Below are positions 52,060 through 60,000 of a stretch of DNA of 64,000 nt, one piece after another; position 1 is the stretch's first letter; every line of letters starts with the position of its first letter. A program made the translations under genes and the position numbers. The notes beneath the pieces were generated by a model. It was not told where the DNA came from, did no database searches, and worked only from the letters and a program-made list of their open reading frames with translations. Origin of the DNA: PALSA-612 sp963791225 (GTDB lineage Bacteria; Actinomycetota; Thermoleophilia; Gaiellales; Gaiellaceae); the NCBI GenBank assembly GCA_963791225.1, contig CAWBRV010000005.1:62001-126000 (forward strand). Direction: 5' to 3'.

Positions 52060-52689
52060 TTACGCAGACGCCGTTGTGGGTGGTGGTGTGTGGTCGCCGC
52101 GAGCTCGCACGAGGGCGACGATCGCGATCAGGAGGTAGCCGAACGCGGCCGCTTTGGGCGCGAAGATCGCGAGCACGATCACGCCGACGTAGAAGCCGAG
52201 GTTCGGCGACGTCGCGACCAGGATCGCGTTGACCTCCTTCTCGCCCACTTCCGGTCTGAGCAGGCCACGGTCGCGCGCGATCGAGCCCCAGAGAGCGCCC
52301 AGCAGAAGCTGGATGACGAGCAGCGATGCTCCGTAGAAGATGGCTGCGGCGCGCTCGGCGCTGTTGTCGTGGATCGCCTCGGCCATAAGCCTGGTCGGGA
52401 AGGGCAGGAACGCGACCGCCATCAGCAGCGCCAGGTTGATGACCATGACCTGCTGGTTCGCGTATTGCAGGCGCCGGAAGAGGGCGTGGTGGGCCATCCA
52501 GATGCCGCCGATCGTGATGAAGCTCGTCGCATACGCCAGATACGAGGGCCACTGATGGGCGATGCCGCGCCACAGGTTGTCGAACGCCGCCTCGGGGACA
52601 GCCACTTCGAGAATGAGCAACGTGATCGCGATCGCGAACACGCCGTCACTGAACGCCTCCGTCCGGCCGGTGCTCCAACGGTCGTCCAC
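52060..52689 (-). CDS. TMEM175-family (DUF1211) potassium channel
   Basis: 209 residues with six helices. The family signature RTEAFSDGVFAIAITLLILE is at the N-terminus. Bacterial TMEM175 proteins are K+-permeable channels built from two such subunits' helix bundles and lack the GYG filter. Convergent with the KcsA-like channel gene, so two unrelated K+ channel types lie side by side. ATG 52689. Confidence 0.88.
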   Translation of the reverse strand: MDDRWSTGRTEAFSDGVFAIAITLLILEVAVPEAAFDNLWRGIAHQWPSYLAYATSFITIGGIWMAHHALFRRLQYANQQVMVINLALLMAVAFLPFPTRLMAEAIHDNSAERAAAIFYGASLLVIQLLLGALWGSIARDRGLLRPEVGEKEVNAILVATSPNLGFYVGVIVLAIFAPKAAAFGYLLIAIVALVRARGDHTPPPTTASA

Positions 52690-52733
52690 GGCGAACCTTT
52701 CACCGCTTGAACCACCGCTCCTTCCCGATCGTG

Positions 52734-52790
52734 TTCACCCAAGTGAAATCCGGCGCACGTCCTCGTTGGGCCGACTCTGCGTCGTAGGTT
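52734..52790 (+). promoter_or_regulatory. Operator-promoter site 5 (small membrane protein gene)
   Basis: Operator TTCACCCAAGTGAA (52734-52747); -10 TAGGTT (52785-52790) starts 51 nt later. The downstream bases GTTGGTGACGTTA resemble those after site 1. The opposite strand has no matching -10 for the divergent TMEM175 gene. Confidence 0.7.
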
Positions 52791-52848
52791 GGTGACGTTA
52801 CAGACACGGCGGGCGGGCCTATTCCGGTACTGAGCGAAGGGAGCGCAG

Positions 52849-53088
52849 GTGCTTGCTTACACGAACAACCCGAGCTTCTGGGACGTCGTCTGGTGGATGA
52901 TCATCTTCTTCGCCTGGGTGATCTGGATCTTCGTCGTCATCAACGTGTTCATCGACAACTTCCGCCGGCAGGACCACAGCGGCTGGGCGAAGGCGATGTG
53001 GACGGTCTTGATCATCTTCTTGCCGGTGCTCGGCGTGGTTTTCTACCTGATCGCACGCCCGAAGGAGGTCGCGGTCACGACCCTGTAG
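52849..53088 (+). CDS. Small PLDc_N-like two-helix membrane protein
   Basis: 79 residues: helices at about 10-34 (WDVVWWMIIFFAWVIWIFVV) and 50-68, joined by DNFRRQDHSGWAKAMWT. This is the phospholipase-D-N-terminal-like domain found in many small actinobacterial membrane proteins, here without a SHOCT motif. GTG 52849 after GGGAGCGCAG. Expressed from operator site 5. Confidence 0.75.
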   Translation: MLAYTNNPSFWDVVWWMIIFFAWVIWIFVVINVFIDNFRRQDHSGWAKAMWTVLIIFLPVLGVVFYLIARPKEVAVTTL

Positions 53089-53177
53089 CCGATCTTCGAC
53101 ACTGACCTGCTGCGCGGCGACACCCCTCGACGCAGCCCGGCAACGCTGCCACCAAGAAGGCGCGGGAAGGAGTACAG

Positions 53178-53354
53178 ATGATGGACGACGGCGAGAGCAA
53201 CGAGTGGCCCGATCCGGGTTCACCCGCTTCCGATTCCGTAGCCGAGCGCCAGCGGGTCAGCGAGAATTGGCCCGACGAGGAACCGGCGGCAGCCGCCGGT
53301 CGCTGCCGGCGCTGCCGCGTCCGGCGGCGTTGCAGAGGAGTCTTCGCCGACTGA
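53178..53354 (+). other. Out-of-frame N-terminal segment of the DUF2252 gene
   Basis: ATG 53178 has the best ribosome-binding site in the area (GGAAGGAG, 5 nt away) and reads 58 codons, beginning MMDDGESNEWPDPGSP. After about residue 40 the translation turns into Arg/Cys-rich nonsense, while the next frame reads SGGVAEESSPTDGKSP directly into the DUF2252 protein. One extra base near 53295 would explain this. Confidence 0.45.
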
Positions 53355-53382
53355 CGGGAAGTCGCCATCGAAGCAAAAGGTC

Positions 53383-54777
53383 GTGCCGCACTTCACGCCG
53401 GCCGAGCGGGCCGCGAGGGGTAAGGCGGCGAGGGCGGAGATCCCGCGCTCGACGCAGGCTGACATCGCGTTTCCCAAGCGCCGCGACCCTGTCGCGTTGT
53501 TGGAGGAGCAAGCCGTGTCGCGGGTTCTGGAACTGGTGCCGATCCGCTACGGCCGGATGCTGGTGTCGCCGTTTACGTTCTACCGTGGCGGCGCGCTGAT
53601 CATGGCTGCGGATCTAGCGAACACACCAAACTCGGGGCTCCGGGTCCAGCTGTGCGGGGACGCGCATCTGTCGAACTTCGGGATGTTCGGATCGCCGGAG
53701 CGAGATTTGGTCTTCGACATCAACGACTTCGACGAGACGGCGCCAGGCCCGTGGGAGTGGGACGTGAAGCGCCTGGCGGCGAGCTTCGCGATCGGCGGCC
53801 GCGAGAACGGCTTCTCCCGCAAGGAACGGCGCACGATCGTGCTCGCCACGGTGCGCGCCTACCGGGAGGCGATGGCCGCCTTCGCGGGCATGCGCAACCT
53901 CGAGGTCTGGTACACGGCTCTGCCGGTCGAACGGGCGCTTCGGGAGTTCACCACCGGCATCGACCCAAAGCGGCTGAAGAAGCAGCAAGCCGACATCGCC
54001 AAGCTGCGCACCAAGGACAGCATGGACGCCTTCGCGAAGCTGACCCACATCGTCGACGGCAAGCCCCGGATCATCAGCGACCCGCCGCTGATCGTCCCAA
54101 TCGACGAGCTCATCCCCACCGAGGCAGAGCGGGACGCGTTCGAGACCGAGATCCGCGGCCTGATCCGCGGCTACCGGCGCACGCTCGAGACCGACCGTCG
54201 TCACCTGATCGAAGAGTTCCGCTACGCCGACATGGCCCGCAAAGTGGTCGGCGTCGGGAGCGTCGGCACCCGCGCCTGGATCCTGCTGTTCCTCGGCACG
54301 GACGATCAGGACCCGCTCTTCCTGCAGGTCAAGGAAGCCCAACAGTCGGTGCTGGAACAGTTCGCCGGCAAGAGCGCGTACAACAACTGCGGCCAGCGGG
54401 TCGTCGCCGGCCAGCGGCTGATGCAGGCGACCAGCGACATCTTCCTCGGCTGGCAACACGTCGCCGCCGGCCTGGACGGCCAACCGCGCGACTTCTACGT
54501 GCGCCAACTCAAAGACTGGAAAGGATCGTTCGCCTTCGAAGCAGCCATCCCACCGGGCGCAGCCGCATACGGAAAAGCGTGCGGCTGGACACTCGCACGC
54601 GCCCACGCCCGCTCAGGCGACCGCGTCGCGATCTCCAGCTACCTCGGCAAATCCGACGCCTTCGACCAGGCAATCGCAACCTTCGCCGAAACCTACGCCG
54701 ACCAGAACGAACGCGACTACAAGACACTCCAAGACGCCGTCGCCTCAGGCCGTGTCAAAGCCCAAACAGGCCTCTAA
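53383..54777 (+). CDS. DUF2252 family protein
   Basis: 464 residues from GTG 53383. Characteristic blocks: GDAHLSNFGMFGSPERDLVF, NDFDETAPGPWEWDVKRLAA, VGVGSVGTRAWILLFLG and HAAAG-like QHVAAGLDGQPRDFYVRQLK, ending with a kinase-like C-terminal lobe (LARAHARSGDRVAI). DUF2252 proteins have an atypical protein-kinase-like fold and unknown substrate. The true start may be ATG 53178 joined by a frameshift. Probably in one transcript with the small membrane protein controlled by operator site 5. Confidence 0.85.
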   Translation: MPHFTPAERAARGKAARAEIPRSTQADIAFPKRRDPVALLEEQAVSRVLELVPIRYGRMLVSPFTFYRGGALIMAADLANTPNSGLRVQLCGDAHLSNFGMFGSPERDLVFDINDFDETAPGPWEWDVKRLAASFAIGGRENGFSRKERRTIVLATVRAYREAMAAFAGMRNLEVWYTALPVERALREFTTGIDPKRLKKQQADIAKLRTKDSMDAFAKLTHIVDGKPRIISDPPLIVPIDELIPTEAERDAFETEIRGLIRGYRRTLETDRRHLIEEFRYADMARKVVGVGSVGTRAWILLFLGTDDQDPLFLQVKEAQQSVLEQFAGKSAYNNCGQRVVAGQRLMQATSDIFLGWQHVAAGLDGQPRDFYVRQLKDWKGSFAFEAAIPPGAAAYGKACGWTLARAHARSGDRVAISSYLGKSDAFDQAIATFAETYADQNERDYKTLQDAVASGRVKAQTGL

Positions 54778-54973
54778 CAACCCGACGCAGCCATCAGCAG
54801 TGTTGCGGTCACCCCGCAACGTTCGAGGCGGTCTCACGAGAGGTGGGCGAGATTTTCCCGACCCCGTTCCAGTCGTGAGCACGTAGTCAGTTCCGTGCGC
54901 GCGACCTCGATCGCCTGCGGTTGATGCCGGTGCGTAGTTGAGACGCTCGCCGACTAGATCGGTCTCGCGGTAG

Positions 54974-56236
54974 TCAGTTGCTCGGCAGCGTGGCGGGCCC
55001 GCGCGTTCGGTGCTCGTGCATGGGTTTGCTCTCCATCGTGGGAGGGCGCTTGGCTGCGGCGGTTTGGTACCAGGTCGCGTAACGACTGACCAGCGGCGCT
55101 GCTGAGAGACCGTGTACCAGCACCGAGAGGCCGACGGTCAGGTAGGTAGCCGCGACGATCGTTCCGGCGTGGGCGAGATGAGCATCCTCGACGATCACCG
55201 CGAACACGATTGATGCGAGCCCGCGTGGGCCGAACCAGCCCATGAACGCCACCGTTGGACGCAGTGCATGAGTGCCCCAGAGAGAGATCGCCACCGGCAG
55301 CATCCGTACGATCGTCAAGCTCAGCACGGCATAGAGCACGATCTGCCAGCTCAGGTGCTCGAACACGGGGCCGAGAAGCACGGCACCGAAGACGAGGAAC
55401 GTGACGCTGTTGAGCGCTGCCCCGGTCTCCTCGGCGAAACGCATCGTCGACGCAACGTTCTCGCGGGCGATCAGGCCGAACAGCGCTCCTGCCACGAATG
55501 CGGCGATGAAGCCCGACCCGCCGAGGTCGGCCGCGATCCCGTACGCGAGCACAGCGGCGGCCACCGGGATGATCTGCCGCCAGGCATCGTCAATCAGATC
55601 CCGTCCCCCGGCCACGTTCACGACCACCGCTGCGAGGATGCCCGCTAGGACGCCGCCGAGCAGTCCGTAGCCGATCTCCGCGGCCAGCACGTGCTGCGAT
55701 TCGCCGCCAGTACCGGAGATGGTCGCAAGCGCGATCAACAACAGAGGAACGCAGATCCCGTCGTTCAGGCCGCTCTCGACGTTGAGCGACTGACGCACAA
55801 CCTGCGGAAGTCTCGAATCCGTGACGACCGCACTGCCCAACCCGGCGTCGGTCGGCGCGAGGATCACCCCGAGGATCAACGCCTCGCTGAGTGAGAACGA
55901 CCCGAACAGAGGCACCGCGACCAGCCATCCGAGCACGACCGTCAGTGGCAAACCCACGCCCAGCAGACGCAACGGCATCGAAGCCTCACGCCGCACCGCC
56001 CGCAGATCCACGCGCGAGGAATCCGAGAACAGCACCACCGCCAGCGTCGCCTCGGCCAACGTCCGCACAGTCGAACTCGTCGGACGCACAGAAAGGTCAT
56101 CAAGCACCAGCGGCCCCACGAGCACGCCGACCGCAGTCACCACCATCGCCGGCGTGACCGGCGTGCCCGACAGACGCCGCGACACTGCCGCGACGAGCAG
56201 CAGCGTCAGACCAACAATCGCGAGCCCGGAATTCAC
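54974..56236 (-). CDS. Cation:proton antiporter (CPA1, NhaP-like)
   Basis: 420 residues, 12-13 helices. The ion-binding region reads ILAPTDAGLGSAVVTDSRLP (the family's TD motif) and NVESGLNDGICVPLLLIALA with the conserved ND pair, and FMGWFGPRGLASIVFAVIV near the end. Exchanges Na+ or K+ for protons across the cytoplasmic membrane. Missing the long cytoplasmic tail of larger NhaP proteins. GTG 56236. Confidence 0.9.
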   Translation of the reverse strand: MNSGLAIVGLTLLLVAAVSRRLSGTPVTPAMVVTAVGVLVGPLVLDDLSVRPTSSTVRTLAEATLAVVLFSDSSRVDLRAVRREASMPLRLLGVGLPLTVVLGWLVAVPLFGSFSLSEALILGVILAPTDAGLGSAVVTDSRLPQVVRQSLNVESGLNDGICVPLLLIALATISGTGGESQHVLAAEIGYGLLGGVLAGILAAVVVNVAGGRDLIDDAWRQIIPVAAAVLAYGIAADLGGSGFIAAFVAGALFGLIARENVASTMRFAEETGAALNSVTFLVFGAVLLGPVFEHLSWQIVLYAVLSLTIVRMLPVAISLWGTHALRPTVAFMGWFGPRGLASIVFAVIVEDAHLAHAGTIVAATYLTVGLSVLVHGLSAAPLVSRYATWYQTAAAKRPPTMESKPMHEHRTRGPATLPSN

Positions 56237-56869
56237 CGCTCATTCCTGCTGGCGCACGTTCGACCGCGTGCCATGCGCCGCCGCAACGGGCCACGTGGTG
56301 CGCACGGGACTCTGTGGCAACGGAGTGGCGAGCAGGCGCTCACACGTGTCATGATGAACCGATCGACGACAAACAGTTCAACGAACTCACCGAGCAACTT
56401 CAGAAGCTGTCTGCCGATTCCGACGAACAGCGCGATCTGCTTTAAGGCGCTTGCGAAGGCGATCCAGGATCTGAGCGCGCAGCTCTCGAGCTTGTCGAAG
56501 GCCGACGAGCAAGACCAAAGCCGCGGGTCGTGGTGACGGCGTACGGTCCCGTTATCGCCCGCGGCTGACGACGTTTTTGCTGTTAGAACCTCTAACTGAA
56601 TGAAGGGACCCGCGAGCGGGTGACGAAGTCCGTCGGTATCTGTGCTCAAGCTCGGGGGTGTCGATGAGCGGAGCCTGTCAAGCCGGATGAGACGGTCGTC
56701 GTTCGAAATTTAGGGAGCGACCCCGTTGGAGTTGGGCTTGTTGATCCACGCTGCCGATGGGAGCCACGCAACTCGGGCGTTGAGGGACACCAGAGGTCTC
56801 ATCCACTGTCGGCCCTCCCCGAGGAAAGGCCCTTCCGAACGCCCACGAGCGGGTGTCGTAAGATGCCGC
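56237..56869. other. Region with no confident gene; traces of a coiled-coil ORF
   Basis: 633 bp between the antiporter and the next small gene. Around 56355-56520 two frames together read a helical peptide (DDKQFNELTEQLQKLSADSD, then KALAKAIQDLSAQLSSLSKA) broken by a frame change and a TAA near 56443, so a small coiled-coil gene has probably decayed here. The rest shows nothing I recognise. Confidence 0.4.
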
Positions 56870-57097
56870 ATGGCCGTGAAGCAGATCCGGGTCTTCCCGA
56901 ATGTCCCGCTACTCCAACTCGACGGATTCGTTCAGCCCCTCGAGGAGCTTGGCTGGACAGCACAGGACAGCGATCGTGAGTCGATCACCTTCACACAGGC
57001 GTTCGACAGCGAAGACGACTTCGACCGAGTGCTGAAAAGGTTGACGGAGGACACGCGAATCGAACGGATCGAGCACGGCACTGTCGCACCTGGATAA
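56870..57097 (+). CDS. Small protein, unknown
   Basis: 75 residues, MAVKQIRVFPNVPLLQLDGF, acidic, with an alpha/beta look (DSEDDFDRVLKRLTEDTRIE). TAAGAT ends 5 nt before ATG 56870, which supports a leaderless gene starting here. No family recognised. Confidence 0.55.
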   Translation: MAVKQIRVFPNVPLLQLDGFVQPLEELGWTAQDSDRESITFTQAFDSEDDFDRVLKRLTEDTRIERIEHGTVAPG

Positions 57098-57348
57098 ACA
57101 CGGGTTCTGGCCGTTCGCTCGCCACCGCGGCCCCGCGTGAATCACATCTGCCGCTTCACCCCGCCAGGATGAAGCGCACTAGCTGTCCGCGGTACGAACA
57201 TCGTCACACGAATGTGTTCATCGGCAATTTCGGGGGCAGGATCGCGGTGGTTTGCTTCCTAGCGGCCCTGTCTCTGCCCCGGCAAGATGGAGTGCGACTG
57301 GGACCGCCAGAGGTGCTGCCGACGCGCCGGGCGCTGGCTCGGGCGGGT

Positions 57349-57354
57349 TAGAGT
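57349..57354 (+). promoter_or_regulatory. -10 box of leaderless gene at 57361
   Basis: TAGAGT ends 6 nt before GTG 57361. Confidence 0.45.
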
Positions 57355-57360
57355 GCCAGC

Positions 57361-57765
57361 GTGAGGACAACCGAGATCGAGGCTGCCTGGGCCGCGCTGG
57401 CCGGGGCGGCGGCCTGCCTCGGCGGGCTGATCCTCGATACGTCGGGTGTGCTCGACGACACCATCGATGAACCGGACCGTGCCGCGGTGAAGACGGCACT
57501 CCTGGACGCGGGCGCGGCGCGTGACGAACTCGTGGAGCGACTGAATCGCGAGGCGCTGGCCGCCGGGGTCGCCCTCTTCGACCCCGACCCCAACCGCGAC
57601 TACTCCTCTCTGACCGAGCTTCGCGAGGTGGTCAGCCAGGGCCTGGCAGGCGCCGAGGGCCTCGCCGAGGTCTTCGTTCTCGGCGATCCCGGCGGCTTCG
57701 TTCAACTTGCCAGTCGGCTGCGAGCCGGATTCGAAGCGGCCGACGGCGCGCTTCCCGCGGACTGA
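57361..57765 (+). CDS. Helical Ala-rich protein, unknown
   Basis: 134 residues, almost all helix (AALAGAAACLGGLILDTSGV and GLAGAEGLAEVFVLGDPGGF), with no membrane segment or motif. Supported by the TAGAGT box and by codon use like its neighbours. Confidence 0.55.
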   Translation: MRTTEIEAAWAALAGAAACLGGLILDTSGVLDDTIDEPDRAAVKTALLDAGAARDELVERLNREALAAGVALFDPDPNRDYSSLTELREVVSQGLAGAEGLAEVFVLGDPGGFVQLASRLRAGFEAADGALPAD

Positions 57766-58086
57766 CGAGCTGCGCCGAAAGAGCGGGAGCCGTCGCGGCC
57801 CCCCGGCCTACGCTCGGCGGCATTACGTCGGTGGGGCTGAGCGCGGTCGCATTCGTGAACCCAAGGTGGAGGTAGTCAGCGAACACAGGACGCCAGCCAG
57901 GTGGCGCGAGTCCAGGACTCAAGTGTTGGGGAAACGCGAAGTCGAAATAGCCGGGTTCCGATGTGCACGCGCGACTGGCCCACCGCTATCGAGCAACCGG
58001 TAAAGGAAGCCGCTCCGGCGAGAACGTCGGCGCGATCATGTACGGGAGGCAGTGGCAAGATCCCGAGCGACCCTTGTACAGAAGGT
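57766..58086. other. Region with no recognisable gene
   Basis: 321 bp. Short frames exist on both strands but none has a start signal, compositional support or a recognisable motif. Confidence 0.4.
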
Positions 58087-58488
58087 TCACGAGCGCGATT
58101 CGACGATGAGGAAGAGCCCCTCGGTCGCGCCTGGCTCCTTCGATGGCGTGTCCCCCGGGGGGATCAACTCGACACGGTCGAAGGTCAGCGTGCAGTCATC
58201 GTCACCGACCGGGACACAGCCGGCCACTCTCCCGATGGCCAGATGGTGCCCTCCGGACGCCCACAGCCCGTCGAAGGCTTCGCCGGCCTCCGCTCTGGCT
58301 GCTTGCTCCTTCGCGTCATCGCTTCGCGACGGGGGACTGACCTGACCGCCGACGCTGCAGATGATGACGGAGTCCCCTGGTGACGGGAGAAGGCGCCCGT
58401 TGTGAGGGATCGTCGCCCCAGGCAGCACTTCCGTCGCTACGAACGTGGCAACTGGTTGCGTGAGACCAACGGCTAGATCCAGGGTCAT
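58087..58488 (-). CDS. Hypothetical beta-rich protein
   Basis: 133 residues from ATG 58488, MTLDLAVGLTQPVATFVATE. The C-terminal half (HHLAIGRVAGCVPVGDDDCT; FDRVELIPPGD) looks like a folded beta protein with two Cys. The longer frame to 58632 adds a Cys/Arg-rich stretch that is probably not coding. Unknown function. Confidence 0.4.
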   Translation of the reverse strand: MTLDLAVGLTQPVATFVATEVLPGATIPHNGRLLPSPGDSVIICSVGGQVSPPSRSDDAKEQAARAEAGEAFDGLWASGGHHLAIGRVAGCVPVGDDDCTLTFDRVELIPPGDTPSKEPGATEGLFLIVESRS

Positions 58489-58689
58489 CGGTTCGGACAG
58501 TACGTCGGGACGAGGGAGCACGCACCCGCAATTGAATACGGCGCGAGTACGGGCTCGTCTCTGACCGGTGCGATTCGCGTCGGTTCGTTGCAAGCTAGAA
58601 ATGGTGGAACTGCAGGCGCATTCCGCTTCCAACAGCTCGTGGAGCTTGTCTTGCAGGCCTCTTAAGGCCGCGGGCGCAAAACGTCCCGC

Positions 58690-59145
58690 TCAGGAGGTGC
58701 CGGCGAACAAGGCACGGAGGTCGAGCGACGGCGCGTGCGTGTTCGCGGCCAGCGAGACGTACTTGCGAGCGAGTGCGTCTTTGCCAGCCCCCAGAACGGT
58801 GCTGATCAGGCCGAGCGCCTCTGCGAACTCGGATGAGTCGAGACCCTGGAGCACACGCGTCCAGGTCGCCTCCTCGAGTGCGTTGAAGGCAATCTGCACT
58901 TCCGACAAGTCGTAGCCGGCCGTGAACCGCTCCTCGGCGACACGCTCCGCGTAGGTGATGATCGGTGCCAGGTCACGCGCAGCCAACCCGTCGATGAGCT
59001 GGTCGAGCAGGACGCTCAGGCGCTGCCGCACCTCTTCGGCACCCGCCGTGTCGTAGTGGTGCGCGTGCATCCGCGCCAAAGCCGCCTCGGCCGCTTCGAG
59101 GATCACGTCGCGCTCGCGAGTCAGGAACGCAGCTGTATCACTCAC
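58690..59145 (-). CDS. RsbR N-terminal-like (RsbRD_N) helical protein
   Basis: 151 residues from GTG 59145, which follows AAAGGA at a normal distance; GTG 59151 or ATG 59184 are alternatives. All-helical, with LDQLIDGLAARDLAPIITYA and ERFTAGYDLSEVQIAFNALE, the pattern of the RsbRD N-terminal domain (globin-like sensor of stressosome proteins). No STAS domain follows, so it is a stand-alone sensor-like domain. Family call is moderate. Confidence 0.6.
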   Translation of the reverse strand: MSDTAAFLTRERDVILEAAEAALARMHAHHYDTAGAEEVRQRLSVLLDQLIDGLAARDLAPIITYAERVAEERFTAGYDLSEVQIAFNALEEATWTRVLQGLDSSEFAEALGLISTVLGAGKDALARKYVSLAANTHAPSLDLRALFAGTS

Positions 59146-59193
59146 TGGCACTGTCCTTTGCGTCCGATCCGGCGGAGGGTTCATCGTACGTAA

Positions 59194-59412
59194 TTGATCG
59201 ACCCGGTCACGGTCACCTGCCGGGAGTGCGGTGTCGAGCTCGCCGGCGACAGCCCTAGGCTGCGGCTCGAGCTGACCTGCGACGACGAGCCGATCATCTA
59301 CTGCACCGAGTGCTGGGAGCGGGGTTCGGCGGGAGCCGAGACACCTCAGTCGGCTGAGCGTTCGACGGCGGCCCGCTCCGGGGCTCTTGAGAATTCCTCC
59401 CGGCAGGAGTAG
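59194..59412 (+). CDS. Small zinc-ribbon protein
   Basis: 72 residues from TTG 59194. CRECGVELAGDSP and YCTECWERG give two CxxC pairs about 25 residues apart around a short strand (RLRLELTCDDEPI). A low-complexity tail follows. It is divergent from the RsbR-like gene. Likely metal-binding, role unknown. Confidence 0.55.
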   Translation: MIDPVTVTCRECGVELAGDSPRLRLELTCDDEPIIYCTECWERGSAGAETPQSAERSTAARSGALENSSRQE

Positions 59413-59451
59413 CTTGCGACACAACCCGCACGAATTCGAGGAGAAAACCCG

Positions 59452-59883
59452 GTGAAACGCACAGCTGTCGTCAGCCTCGCCATCACAGCCCTTGCGCTCA
59501 CAGCCGGCATTGCAGTGGCGAAGCCGCCGAAAGGCGCGGTTCACGGCACGTTCTCCAAATCAGGCTCGCTTGGAGACTCGAACCTGATCAGGCTCCTATC
59601 CGCGTCAAACGTTTACTGCTTCTGGAACAACAAGGGCCATGTGATCGTCCACATCACGTTCCGTAACCATGCGGTCGAGCACGTCACGCTCCACGTCGAG
59701 CCCAAGTACACGATCCGCAACGGAGGCACGCACGGGAACGGGATCACGAACTGGCAGAGCGTTGCCATCGACGCAAAGGCGTTCCGCGCAGTGTTCCTCG
59801 ACGCGAAGGCTCCGGACGGGGTGCCGAAAAACTCGCCGATCGGCTCTTGCCGCCCGGATCTCGCAGACATCGAGAGCGGCTAG
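59452..59883 (+). CDS. Secreted small protein
   Basis: 143 residues from GTG 59452, after GAGGAG. Signal peptide MKRTAVVSLAITALALTAGI cut near AVAKPP. The mature part is a beta-rich domain (KGHVIVHITFRNHAVEHVTL) with a Cys near 56 and another near 135 that could bridge. Exported, unknown function. Confidence 0.65.
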   Translation: MKRTAVVSLAITALALTAGIAVAKPPKGAVHGTFSKSGSLGDSNLIRLLSASNVYCFWNNKGHVIVHITFRNHAVEHVTLHVEPKYTIRNGGTHGNGITNWQSVAIDAKAFRAVFLDAKAPDGVPKNSPIGSCRPDLADIESG

Positions 59884-60000
59884 CTCAGCGCCCGCCACAC
59901 CGCCTGCACGCCAGCATCGTCCGGCAGCGCGCGCAGTAGCTCGACCGCCCGCCATTCGGGGCCGAGCCAGGAGCGGCGGCGTTGCTCGCGCGGCGGCCGT
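59880..60000 (-). pseudogene. Possible C-terminal remnant of a lost gene
   Basis: Directly after the methyltransferase stop the minus strand reads about 40 codons without a start (RRSWLGPEWRAVELLRALPD) to TAG 59880. Composition looks coding, so it may be the tail of a deleted gene. Confidence 0.25.

Noticed and set aside
43226..52747. The TTCACC palindromes as transcription terminators
   Set aside because: They lie upstream of genes at constant distance from -10 boxes, have only 6-bp arms and almost no loop, and several are not at gene ends.
57169..57351. A 60-codon plus-strand ORF
   Set aside because: No ribosome-binding site or -10 at its ATG, mixed composition and no conserved look; probably chance.
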